Positions 1 through 6,624 of a stretch of 55,448 bases of DNA are shown here, in pieces. This stretch comes from an uncultured Muribaculaceae bacterium (GTDB lineage: Bacteria > Bacteroidota > Bacteroidia > Bacteroidales > Muribaculaceae). The notes under the pieces are model-generated. The model worked only from the letters and a program-made list of their open reading frames with translations. It was not told where the DNA came from and did no database searches. Both the position numbers and the translations under genes were made by a program. The stretch is taken from positions 1 to 55,448 of the forward strand of contig CAJUCW010000024.1 in the NCBI GenBank assembly GCA_910585275.1, read 5' to 3'. Each line of letters starts with the position of its first letter. Position 1 is the first letter of the stretch.

Positions 1-69
1 GCCCTGCCGGAGAAGCTCAAAGAGCTTCAAACAAAAGGGAGAAAATTAACTCAAACGCTCAAACATCAA

Positions 70-270
70 ATGACTATGCGAGTAAAAAGAATGAAAGTAG
101 CAGAGGGCAGACGGCTCAATATCGGGCAGTTCCCAAATTTCCACCGCTCCGGCTCCATTAGGGGCATGAAAAAACTCTACTATGGCGAGAACTGCCTTTT
201 GGTACGCTGTGGCAACTACATCTACAACGTGACCTCCGAACCCTCAATCTACAATCAGGCAACAATCTAA
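70..270 (+). CDS. Small conjugative-element protein, possibly 5'-incomplete
   Basis: A 66-residue basic protein whose reading frame stays open to the window edge, so it may begin further upstream; Met at 70, 76 or 91 are all possible starts. The segment around 'SIRGMKKLYYGE' followed by 'LLVRCGNYIYNV' resembles a small protein I associate with Bacteroides conjugative transposons (recollection, not a search). It is the first of a run of short same-strand ORFs (to 1603). No enzymatic motif is visible and the function is unknown. The placement in an integrated element is inferred from the integrase and replication genes that follow. Confidence 0.55.
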   Translation: MTMRVKRMKVAEGRRLNIGQFPNFHRSGSIRGMKKLYYGENCLLVRCGNYIYNVTSEPSIYNQATI

Positions 271-281
271 ATCATAAGAAC

Positions 282-602
282 ATGGAAAATTATAACGGAA
301 TAGCAATATCCAACAACGACAAGGAATTTGTCGTGGCGTTTGACAACTTTGTCAACGGCAAAATGCAATCCGCAACCAACACAGGAAAGGCACTCGCCAC
401 AATACACCGCTATTTGCAGTCGCAGGCTTTCAAGGTGTGCGTGGCATATATCCGTCAGCTCGCTGTCAACTACCGCACCGGCTATTACGACGAGCGGAAC
501 GAAACGGCAGCACGTAGAGCGGCGATGATGTACGACACGCTGATGAACGGCGATGAAATCTATGACCCCGAATATAAGGAACTAAAGGATAAAAGCGTAT
601 GA
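282..602 (+). CDS. Conserved-type hypothetical protein of integrative element
   Basis: 106 residues, soluble, with no signal peptide or membrane segment. It lies 11 nt after the preceding ORF, and its stop overlaps the ATG of the next gene (ATGA at 599-602), so the small genes are probably translationally coupled. The composition (AFDNFVNGK, then a helical C-terminal half rich in Arg, Ala and Tyr) does not match a family I can name. Such small proteins are typical cargo of Bacteroides conjugative elements. No function is assigned. Confidence 0.6.
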   Translation: MENYNGIAISNNDKEFVVAFDNFVNGKMQSATNTGKALATIHRYLQSQAFKVCVAYIRQLAVNYRTGYYDERNETAARRAAMMYDTLMNGDEIYDPEYKELKDKSV

Positions 603-766
603 ACGACACCGATTTTCCCGAATACGGACGCCAGTGCGAGTTGCTGACACCGTGGCGAGGCTACCACCGTGGCACAATCGTAGGACTGAACGGCTACCGC
701 TTCATCATCGAGGTAAGCAGTGGCGCGAGGATTGAACTTTACGAAGATGAAATTGAATTTGACTGA
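599..766 (+). CDS. Small 55-aa protein in mobile-element operon
   Basis: A short ORF of 55 residues beginning MNDTDFPEYGRQ and ending ELYEDEIEFD. Its ATG overlaps the upstream stop by 4 nt, and its own stop is 2 nt before the next ATG at 769, so it fits tightly into the operon. The sequence is rich in beta-strand-like stretches (TIVGLNGYRFIIEV) with an acidic tail, suggesting a small SH3-like barrel. That fold is a guess and the function is unknown. The operon spacing is the main evidence that it is real. Confidence 0.55.
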   Translation: MNDTDFPEYGRQCELLTPWRGYHRGTIVGLNGYRFIIEVSSGARIELYEDEIEFD

Positions 767-768
767 CT

Positions 769-1131
769 ATGAACAGACTGTTGACACCGAAATTTGAGGA
801 AGCCATAAAGGACTATCCTCTGTACTCGCAGGACGGCAAGGAGAGAAATGCCGTGTGCGTGGCGATATTCACTATCGGAAATATCTGTTGGTTTGTGCTT
901 GAAGGAGGCAAAGAGGGAGACGATACAATCCTTTACTGCATAGTGGTCGGACTCGGCGAAGATGAATACGGCTATGTGTCGCTCAAAGAACTTGCCGATG
1001 TCGAACTTGACTATCGCAAACAAGGCTTCGGCATTATCCGAGTGATACAAATGCCGTATTTCACCCCATGCCCCATAGGGCAAATAAGCGATGAGAGGCT
1101 TCAAGACTTCTTGAACCGCCTTTATGATTGA
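769..1131 (+). CDS. DUF2958-like protein
   Basis: 120 residues. The pattern of an N-terminal 'LLTP..EEAI..YPLYSQDG' followed by a strand ending 'CWFVLEG', then 'LYCIVVGLGEDEYGYVSLKEL' in two blocks, resembles DUF2958. These are small proteins commonly carried on conjugative elements, where they lie near replication or antirestriction genes. No catalytic residues are known to me. It starts 2 nt after the preceding gene and is followed by two hairpins (1140-1214), which may end the transcript or separate it from 1232. The family call comes from pattern memory only. Confidence 0.55.
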   Translation: MNRLLTPKFEEAIKDYPLYSQDGKERNAVCVAIFTIGNICWFVLEGGKEGDDTILYCIVVGLGEDEYGYVSLKELADVELDYRKQGFGIIRVIQMPYFTPCPIGQISDERLQDFLNRLYD

Positions 1132-1139
1132 CCGAACAC

Positions 1140-1214
1140 GTCAGCCGTGGTGTTGTGCCACGGCTGACATTACCGAAAAATTCGGTCTGCCACCTCCATG
1201 CCGGACGTGGCAGA
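1140..1214 (+). terminator. Two consecutive hairpins after DUF2958-like gene
   Basis: The first hairpin pairs 1140-1150 with 1158-1168 (GTCAGCCGTGG / CCACGGCTGAC, 7-nt loop). The second pairs 1185-1193 with 1206-1214 (GTCTGCCAC / GTGGCAGAC). Neither is followed by a long T run, so this may be a processing or attenuation structure rather than a strong terminator. Confidence 0.4.
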
Positions 1215-1231
1215 CATAAACGTGTACTGAC

Positions 1232-1603
1232 ATGATTTTACAAACCATAATCCAAGTTGCCGCACAATGCGGCTGGAGTGTGACCGCCAATGTGAGAGAC
1301 GGAAACATCACCTCTTTCGATTTCCGGCGGAATACCGAGAGCGGAGTGCCGTTCTGCTTCTCAGCCGACATGACCGGTAGCAAACCGGCTTCGCTGGTGG
1401 ACGACATACTGTCGTTCATCGACGCTTTCCAACCCGACATCTTCGCGCGGCAGTGGTGCCGGATTTCGGGTGCCGGAGAGAGCCGATATGCCCAAACACT
1501 CTCCGACATGGACGGCATACGCACCCGGGCATGGCTACTCGCCATCGACCTCTCCGAAGCCTTCGCCGCTCCGCGCCCCTCGCCGTGGTATCTCTGGAAC
1601 TGA
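1232..1603 (+). CDS. Hypothetical protein of integrative element
   Basis: 123 residues starting MILQTIIQVAAQCGW. The N-terminal helix and strand pattern followed by 'FDFRRNTESGVPFCFSADM' is reminiscent of small accessory proteins of Bacteroides conjugative elements, but I cannot name the family. Its C-terminus (EAFAAPRPSPWYLWN) runs to within 10 nt of the convergent gene ending at 1613. It has no signal peptide or transmembrane segment. It lies after two hairpins and may have its own start of transcription. Function unknown. Confidence 0.55.
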   Translation: MILQTIIQVAAQCGWSVTANVRDGNITSFDFRRNTESGVPFCFSADMTGSKPASLVDDILSFIDAFQPDIFARQWCRISGAGESRYAQTLSDMDGIRTRAWLLAIDLSEAFAAPRPSPWYLWN

Positions 1604-1612
1604 CAGTGCCGT

Positions 1613-1846
1613 TTACCGTTTCTTCCGTTTTCTTCCCCGCTTGACCTGCGGGTGGTCGAGCAGGAAGATTATGTCGCTTCCGAGTATCAGCCTGTGCCAG
1701 CCGTTTTCCGAGCGGCGGTATGGGAGTACCGGGGGCGATTGCCTCATGTATTCGTAAATCGTTGTATGGCTTATGCCGAGCAATTTTCTTGCCGCCATCA
1801 CCGAATATAGCAAATCGGGGACTATCCTGTGAAAATCAGGGCGCAT
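1613..1846 (-). CDS. Small HTH-like DNA-binding protein
   Basis: 77 residues from the ATG at 1846; a GTG at 1861 would add five residues. The segment 'YSVMAARKLLGISHTTIYEY' looks like a helix-turn-helix of the excisionase/MerR-like 'winged' kind, followed by 'ENGWHRLILGSDIIFLL' as the wing. The C-terminus is strongly basic (KRGRKRKKR). It is the last gene of a leftward operon (4110 to 1613) with the DnaC-like ATPase, overlapping the upstream gene by about 11 nt. Probably a small regulator or accessory DNA-binding protein of the element. Confidence 0.55.
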   Translation of the reverse strand: MRPDFHRIVPDLLYSVMAARKLLGISHTTIYEYMRQSPPVLPYRRSENGWHRLILGSDIIFLLDHPQVKRGRKRKKR

Positions 1847-2078
1847 GGCTTTTCTCCCCACTTTCCATCACCGCCTGCCGGCGGTATGCGTTTATGAAAA
1901 CTTCGGCGGCTTCCACTGCCATCTCTGCGGAGAGGCTGATATGCGCTGGCCACCTTGTAAGACGGTTCTCCGGAGTCACGACATCCGACAACCGAATGTC
2001 GTGATAATACAGCGCGACCGCAAGGTCATATTTCCGCTGTTCCCAATCTATGGGTGTAGGTTGTACGTTGTCTTTCAT
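1836..2078 (-). CDS. Hypothetical 80-aa protein
   Basis: 80 residues, MKDNVQPTPIDWEQRKYDLA onward. It is mainly helical with an Ala-rich central helix (ISLSAEMAVEAAEVFINAYRR) and no recognisable domain. Its ATG overlaps the stop of the DnaC-like gene by 4 nt (2075-2078), and its 3' end overlaps the next gene, so it belongs to the replication operon of the element. Function unknown; a small partner of the ATPase is possible but unsupported. Confidence 0.55.
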   Translation of the reverse strand: MKDNVQPTPIDWEQRKYDLAVALYYHDIRLSDVVTPENRLTRWPAHISLSAEMAVEAAEVFINAYRRQAVMESGEKSHAP

Positions 2079-2782
2079 TTTTCCATGTTCTTTTGAGTGT
2101 TTATCCTGAATGTCTTTCCTCGCAGGGCGACGAAATTGAACATCTCCTTGAAGCGGTCGTATATCCTCTCGCCATAGACATCCTGTATCTGGTCGATTGT
2201 GAAGTTGGTGGTGGCATGGGTGAACTGGTGGTAGCGGTTGTCGTAGCGTGACTGGAAGATGTACTGCATAACATTCTCGAAGTTGCCGTACCTTCCTGTC
2301 GGCAATGTCTCGCTGCCAAGTTCGTCAAACGCCTGTCTTGGACTGTCGATATACTGCCTGATGCCCCGGTAGCCTCCGTATATTGACTCATCGGCGTAAG
2401 CGGCGCATACATCAATCACGTTGTCTATCCGGAAATAATACCGGTTGCCCTCGATGTGCGGCCTCACAAGGGAGCAGAACTCCCTGATGATTTTCAGCAT
2501 GGTGGATTTGCCCGTACCGATGTCGCCCCAGATAAGCAGCCCCTTGTCCGGGTCAAGGTTGCCGTCATAGTCCATCACCGCCCAGTGAACGATGTCGTTG
2601 TATGCCGGTTTCATTTCTTCCCTCACTGTGAAGCCCGGGCAGACAGCAACGGCACACTGCATGAAAAGTGTCTTGTATTCGCTAATCCTCGATAAGTCCA
2701 CAGTTCGGTTTGATCGGCGTTCTGCGGCCTCTCTGATTTCCCTGACGGCTTCCGCCGGGTTTATTTTCTTTGGGTATGCCAT
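2075..2782 (-). CDS. DnaC-like AAA+ ATPase (helicase loader type)
   Basis: 235 residues with a Walker A motif GDIGTGKST at about residues 86-94 and a Walker B-like 'AFDELGSE' at about 151-158, in the arrangement seen in DnaC/IstB-type ATPases. Such proteins load the replicative helicase onto element or phage DNA. The N-terminal ~40 residues are charged and helical. The gene directly follows a DnaD/DnaT-like protein, the usual pairing in Bacteroides phages and conjugative elements. The start at 2782 gives a 101-nt overlap with that gene; an internal start is possible but none is clearly better. Confidence 0.75.
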   Translation of the reverse strand: MAYPKKINPAEAVREIREAAERRSNRTVDLSRISEYKTLFMQCAVAVCPGFTVREEMKPAYNDIVHWAVMDYDGNLDPDKGLLIWGDIGTGKSTMLKIIREFCSLVRPHIEGNRYYFRIDNVIDVCAAYADESIYGGYRGIRQYIDSPRQAFDELGSETLPTGRYGNFENVMQYIFQSRYDNRYHQFTHATTNFTIDQIQDVYGERIYDRFKEMFNFVALRGKTFRINTQKNMEK

Positions 2783-3479
2783 TGTTCCGTTCTCGTTCTA
2801 ATCGGGCGCGGGCCCAGTTGAAAAAATGATCCTTGCACTCCTGCACGGTCTGATGATTCTTTTTCTTGATCCTGCACTCCTGAAAAAAGTCAGGAAGCAT
2901 ATTTTCAAGTATCTTCCTTTCGCAGTGCAAGGCTCCGGCTATTTCGTCGAGCGAAGCCGTATCCTTTGAAAAAATTTCAAAAACTTCTCCTTCACGCGCG
3001 GGGGAGAGAGAATTTTTATTTATATTATTATCTATATAATATATGTCCCCAAAGGTGTCCCCAACAGTGTCGGAAGAAGTGTCCCCATTTGTGGGGGATT
3101 GAGCTTCTGAAGAAGCCCCGATAGCCGCTGTATCCTGTGGAGCCATGATTGAAAAGCCGGGTATCTGATCCATGACAAGCACCGTGTACAATGTCGCGTT
3201 GCCTATTTCAAGTCGCCGTATCCACTTCTGCGCTTCAAAAATCCTCATGTATCTTCCTACTGTGTCTTTGTCCGCTCCGATTGAGGCGGCCAGTTTTCGT
3301 GTCGAGGCCACGAACTGACCGGGCAGGATGTCTATTGTCGTGCCTTTTATGGGATATGTGCCTTTGGCTCTATGCACGCGGAAAAGTATCTCCAGCCAGA
3401 GATGTACCATCCGGCTCTCGGAGTAGAGCCATTCCACGTTGCGGAGATAGTGCATTACGGGTATCCATGAACGGTTCAT
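2682..3479 (-). CDS. Replication-associated protein (DnaT/DUF7833-like)
   Basis: 265 residues. The N-terminal ~120 residues contain a winged-helix-like region (LPGQFVASTRKLAAS then DKDTVGRYMRIFEAQKWI), typical of element-encoded replication initiators. A linker rich in Ser, Thr, Asp and Asn follows (about 125-165). The C-terminal domain has helices ending 'CKDHFFNWARARLERERN', resembling the DnaT/DUF7833 module. The last ~35 residues are low-complexity, basic, and overlap the DnaC-like gene. It probably recruits the helicase loader to the element's origin. Family call by pattern. Confidence 0.6.
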   Translation of the reverse strand: MNRSWIPVMHYLRNVEWLYSESRMVHLWLEILFRVHRAKGTYPIKGTTIDILPGQFVASTRKLAASIGADKDTVGRYMRIFEAQKWIRRLEIGNATLYTVLVMDQIPGFSIMAPQDTAAIGASSEAQSPTNGDTSSDTVGDTFGDIYYIDNNINKNSLSPAREGEVFEIFSKDTASLDEIAGALHCERKILENMLPDFFQECRIKKKNHQTVQECKDHFFNWARARLERERNNGIPKENKPGGSRQGNQRGRRTPIKPNCGLIED

Positions 3480-3532
3480 TTCGGCTGTTTATATTCTTGG
3501 GGTACATATATATGGGAGTTGGTGCGTGAGCC

Positions 3533-3808
3533 TCAGGCTTTTCCACATGAAGTGTCAACATCGCGGTCTGTCACATAGAGTTCCTTCGGGAACACCACAC
3601 ATCCGGCAATCCTCTCTATCTCTTTCTTGCAGAAGGAGGGTATGCAGCAGCATCCGGCTTTCCAGTTATAGAATGTCTTGCGTTTGATGCCTTCTCCGCA
3701 GGCTCTTACTACCGCTGTCACGAAAAAACGGTGGTCAGTATGGGGTAGCGTGGCGAGATAGTCGTTAAGACACTTGGAGTCAATCTCTTTGATCTGTTGT
3801 GTAGTCAT
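3533..3808 (-). CDS. Hypothetical 91-aa Cys-containing protein
   Basis: 91 residues, MTTQQIKEIDSKCLNDYLAT onward, with 'KRKTFYNWKAGCCCIPSFCK', in which a Trp-Lys segment precedes a cluster of cysteines. The layout (a helical region followed by 'KTFYNWK') resembles a Cro/CI-type DNA-binding fold, in which a short HTH reads 'xKTxYNWKxG'. It lies between the excisionase-like gene and the replication gene of the leftward operon. A small regulatory role is plausible. The CCC run might bind metal, but that is not established. Confidence 0.5.
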   Translation of the reverse strand: MTTQQIKEIDSKCLNDYLATLPHTDHRFFVTAVVRACGEGIKRKTFYNWKAGCCCIPSFCKKEIERIAGCVVFPKELYVTDRDVDTSCGKA

Positions 3809-3834
3809 AATTTCGTCCTTTAAGATTAAATGAA

Positions 3835-4110
3835 TCAGGTCTGCCGTTTTTTTTCAAGTGTTGCGTATCCGGCACGCTCCCTCACATCGTAAAGAGAGAG
3901 GAAAAAACGCCGCCCGTTACGCTCCGCTTTCAGGGAGCCGTCATGTATCGCGTCGCGTACACGCTGGTCTGAACAGTGCATGATCTCCGCCGCCTCACGC
4001 ACGGTTATCTTTCTGTCGGGAGGCACCGGTGCGGTGATGTTCCGCTTTATCTCTTCAAGGGTGTTCTCAATCCTTGTGAGCCTCATTGTTATGCGTCTGT
4101 CTTCACTCAT
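3835..4110 (-). CDS. Excisionase-family HTH protein
   Basis: 91 residues. The N-terminal ~30 residues look like a short coiled coil (TRIENTLEEIKRNI). A winged HTH of the 'DNA-binding domain, excisionase family' type follows: ITVREAAEIMHCSDQRVRDA, then 'IHDGSLKAERNGRRFFLSLYDVRER', where the last part is the wing. Such proteins bind and bend attachment-site DNA to direct excision, or regulate the element. It is the first gene of the leftward operon, divergent from the repressor at 4322, so the 4111-4321 region is the likely regulatory switch. Confidence 0.7.
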   Translation of the reverse strand: MSEDRRITMRLTRIENTLEEIKRNITAPVPPDRKITVREAAEIMHCSDQRVRDAIHDGSLKAERNGRRFFLSLYDVRERAGYATLEKKRQT

Positions 4111-4321
4111 AGTCGTATCCGTTTTATAAGCTGTTTGACATTTTTTCTTTTAGCAACCATTAGCTATGTTTAGAAAAATGATTATCTTTGCAATTAGAAA
4201 TAATTAATCTAAATTAGGTAGTTGCATTAACACTAACAAACTAATTGTACTAAATGATTGTTTGAAGTGTTATTATTGGAAATACCTAATCAAATTTATT
4301 ATAAAATATAAACATGAGTTT
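4111..4321. promoter_or_regulatory. AT-rich divergent control region between excisionase and repressor
   Basis: 211 bp of AT-rich sequence separates the divergent excisionase-like and repressor genes. A -7-like TATCTTTG (4183-4190, + strand) could drive the repressor with a long leader. Short repeated 'CTAA' and 'TTAG' words (ATCTAAATTAG, CACTAACAAACTAATTG) near 4206-4250 could be operators. No leftward -7 box is obvious to me. Confidence 0.4.
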
Positions 4322-4786
4322 ATGGACAACATAAGAAATAGGGTGAGACAGGCGATGGAATGGCTGAAAGACAACAGGCTGTTCAACTCCAACCGTGTCA
4401 TTGCGGAAAAGATGGGCTACAATCCCAGTGTCGTGTCACAGGTGATAACCGGCAAATCCAAAGTGACGGAACGCTTTGTCAAAAGCCTGTGCAGCATATA
4501 CCAGCCCCTGAGTTTCGATTGGATATGGAACGGGAATGGGAACATGATACAGGAGACAGTTCCACGACAGCCGGAAGCGGATCCGGAGCCGCCGCAGATG
4601 GACCGCTTCTCATATATCCTCGCTGACATGGCTGAGATCATAAAGAACATGACGGCCTTCATGGGGCCGATGAATAACCGGCTTGAACGTCTGGAAAAGA
4701 GGATTGATGAACAGGCGAAGGAGATAGAACGGCTACGCTCTGAACTGTCTGCAAAAGAGAAAGCCGCCACCTCCCGGAAGAAGTGA
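4322..4786 (+). CDS. Element repressor (HTH plus C-terminal coiled coil)
   Basis: 154 residues from the ATG at 4322 (MDNIRNRVRQAMEWLKDN). Upstream in-frame Met codons at 4262 and 4313 would add an unlikely Lys/Ile/Tyr-rich extension. The HTH spans about residues 20-45 (RVIAEKMGYNPSVVSQVITG), as in CI/Cro-type repressors, followed by 'FDWIWNGNGNMI', a common sequence after Bacteroides phage HTH domains. The C-terminal half is a coiled coil (NRLERLEKRIDEQAKEIERL) for oligomerisation. There is no S24 peptidase domain, so it would not be inactivated by RecA-dependent self-cleavage. It converges on the integrase gene. Confidence 0.7.
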   Translation: MDNIRNRVRQAMEWLKDNRLFNSNRVIAEKMGYNPSVVSQVITGKSKVTERFVKSLCSIYQPLSFDWIWNGNGNMIQETVPRQPEADPEPPQMDRFSYILADMAEIIKNMTAFMGPMNNRLERLEKRIDEQAKEIERLRSELSAKEKAATSRKK

Positions 4787-4812
4787 CGGCTGCACCCATG
4801 TTAAGGTAGAGA

Positions 4813-5937
4813 TTATTTAAGTTTACCGAAGCCCTGTATGACGCTCGTCTGAAGCACATGGGCGTATTTCTCGGTCATTGCCACGTTGGAGTGGGCGAGC
4901 ATCTTGCTCACAGTCTCGATACCCACGCCTTTTGTCAACGCCCACGTTGCAAACGTGTGGCGGCCTACGTGCATTGTCAGGTTGATGTGCAGACTGGCAA
5001 GGTTGGCGATTATCTTCAACTGGTCGTTGCATTTCTGGTTGCTCATCAGATTGAGGTTGTAATTGTACTTTTTCAATATGGCTATCGCCTTAGGCAACAG
5101 CACAATCGTATAGGGCATACCGGTTTTCATACGCTTGTCACGTATGCAGTAGTCCTCGCCCTGCCTGAACACGTCCGTCTTCTTTATCTTCACGAGGTCT
5201 GAGTATGCCAGCCCCGTGTAGCATGAGAAGATGAACATATCGCGCACTTTCTCCGTCATGCCGTAGAGTTCGAGGGCTTCCACGCGGTCACGTTCCTCTT
5301 CGGTAAGGAATTTTATCCCCTCCGATTTTCCACGCGAAATCCTCATGCCGTCGTAGGGGTTGGACTCCAGCTTCTCAAACTGTATCGCCTCCACGATATA
5401 GGGTTTGAGGCGTTTGTGATAGCCATGAACCGAGGCCTGTGCTGTCACACGCTTGCGTATGAAATCGTCCCATAGTCTGATATTCTTCGGGGTGAGGTCG
5501 CTGAAAAAGCGTATCAGCCCGAAGTCGCGCAGGCAGTTGAGCATCACCTTGTGCTGCTTGCGTGTTGACTCCGTGACAGGGCGCATGTCGATACGTTCCT
5601 CCAGCCAGTCGAGGAAACTTGCCGACGAACCCTGCAACTTCGTTTTCTTGACCTTTTTGAGAAGCGACAGGTCGTATTCGCCCTTTGTCGAGGCTATGGA
5701 CGACATCTTCTCATGGATACCGTCATAGACACGGCGTATCTGTTCGTTCAGATGGTCGGCCTGAGGGTGGTTGACCACCTCCTTGCCGCTCCACTGCTGT
5801 TTGAGGACAGCGACGCCGGTGGAGAGACGGACGCGCTCACGGTTGTACGACACCTCGATCTCCACGGTGCCGGGGTTGACGGCCGATGCCTTCTTGCGGC
5901 GGTCGAAAACAATCTTGATCTGTGGTATTCCTGCCAT
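4813..5937 (-). CDS. Tyrosine recombinase/integrase of Bacteroides conjugative-transposon type
   Basis: 374 residues: an N-terminal arm-binding domain (1-~100), a SAM-like core-binding domain (~105-205) and a catalytic domain (~210-374). Visible catalytic residues are Lys271 (RMKTG), His323-x-x-Arg326 (HVGRHTFAT), His349 (LAHS) and nucleophile Tyr358 (TEKYAH). The usual first Arg is replaced: the motif reads TGLAYSDL (241-248), as in some Bacteroides integrases where this Arg is known to be absent (IntDOT family). It would integrate and excise the element. It lies at the element end, next to repeated GTGGTACA motifs and tRNA-Arg. Confidence 0.88.
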   Translation of the reverse strand: MAGIPQIKIVFDRRKKASAVNPGTVEIEVSYNRERVRLSTGVAVLKQQWSGKEVVNHPQADHLNEQIRRVYDGIHEKMSSIASTKGEYDLSLLKKVKKTKLQGSSASFLDWLEERIDMRPVTESTRKQHKVMLNCLRDFGLIRFFSDLTPKNIRLWDDFIRKRVTAQASVHGYHKRLKPYIVEAIQFEKLESNPYDGMRISRGKSEGIKFLTEEERDRVEALELYGMTEKVRDMFIFSCYTGLAYSDLVKIKKTDVFRQGEDYCIRDKRMKTGMPYTIVLLPKAIAILKKYNYNLNLMSNQKCNDQLKIIANLASLHINLTMHVGRHTFATWALTKGVGIETVSKMLAHSNVAMTEKYAHVLQTSVIQGFGKLK

Positions 5938-5980
5938 AAGTAAAAGATTTTAAGAATGATACATTAAAATTTCTCGTGAT

Positions 5981-6251
5981 GTGGTACACGAAAAAGCGTG
6001 TACCACAAATTCCGGGAAATGTACCACACGTGTACCACATACCATTCCAACGCATCCGGCAACGAGGCTGTTGCACGCCCCGAATCTTTTGGAAACATTT
6101 AGCACAAAATAGCAAATATCAGAGAGTTGGCACTCTGAACAGGCTCCGGACGCTATGGCAAGACCGGGGCAGGAGACAACGGCTGATATTTGATGGAAAT
6201 GCTGGTACATTTGTGGTACTTTTTTGTGGTACATCCACGAAATTTGTACCA
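5981..6251. other. Cluster of GTGGTAC(A) motifs, probable integrase arm sites / attachment region
   Basis: At least eight copies of GTGGTACA or its complement occur here: 5981-5989, 5998-6006, 6021-6028, 6030-6040, 6203-6209, 6213-6219, 6226-6232 and 6245-6251, in both orientations. They fall in two groups separated by about 160 bp. The position just upstream of the integrase start and short of tRNA-Arg fits arm-type binding sites of the attachment region. No gene in this 479-bp interval (5938-6416) is convincing. The exact att core is not determinable from one end. Confidence 0.6.
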
Positions 6252-6385
6252 AAGATAATGTGCTAATTCCGAACTAACAAATGCTAACTTTGGCTATCGG
6301 CAGGAAATACGGTTTGTGCTAAATCTTTCTAAATCAAGATTTTATAAAATTGCTAACACTTGCACATCAGTCACTTACGGACACG

Positions 6386-6414
6386 AAAAAAGGGCCACTG
6401 AAAAGTGACCCTTT
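6386..6414 (-). terminator. Terminator of tRNA-Arg
   Basis: On the minus strand an 11-bp stem (AAAGGGTCACT / AGTGGCCCTTT, one G-U pair, 4-nt loop) is followed by a T run. It lies directly after the 3' end of the tRNA gene, so it ends that transcript. If the element is integrated at the tRNA 3' end, this terminator would lie within the element. Confidence 0.8.
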
Positions 6415-6416
6415 AG

Positions 6417-6490
6417 TGATCCGGTTGGGATTCGAACCCAAGACCCACAGCTTAGAAGGCTGTTGCTCTATCCAGCTGAGCTACCAGACC
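6417..6490 (-). tRNA. tRNA-Arg(UCU)
   Basis: A full cloverleaf on the minus strand. The acceptor stem is GGTCTGG with CCGGATC (two G-U pairs) and discriminator A. The anticodon loop is CTTCTAA (anticodon TCT), and the T arm is TTGGG-TTCGAAT-CCCAA. No CCA is encoded. A -7 box TAACTTTG on the minus strand lies at 6525-6532, about 35 nt upstream. The 3' end of the gene faces the integrase, consistent with use as an integration target, although the second att copy is outside the window. Confidence 0.95.
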
Positions 6491-6524
6491 TGCCTCGAAA
6501 CGACTGTAGTGCCGTTTCAGTTTG

Positions 6525-6532
6525 CAAAGTTA
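6525..6532 (-). promoter_or_regulatory. -7 promoter box for tRNA-Arg
   Basis: CAAAGTTA on the + strand is TAACTTTG on the minus strand, the Bacteroidetes -7 consensus (TAnnTTTG). Transcription would start about 25-30 nt before the tRNA 5' end. Confidence 0.65.
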
Positions 6533-6578
6533 ATCATTTTTCGTGGATTATTCCATCTGTTTACACAAAAATTTTTCT

Positions 6579-6586
6579 TATTTTTG
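6579..6586 (+). promoter_or_regulatory. -7 promoter box for GH20 gene
   Basis: TATTTTTG fits TAnnTTTG and lies 38 nt upstream of the GH20 ATG. The upstream -33 box is poorly defined. Confidence 0.5.
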
Positions 6587-6624
6587 CATTTAAAATATTT
6601 TGTTGCATTTTTTAATACCCGAAT

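Noticed and set aside
5837..6252. Leftward ORFs over the GTGGTACA region
   Set aside because: They overlap the integrase start and the repeat cluster, and their sequences are Cys-rich and unlike real proteins. Better explained as a non-coding attachment region.
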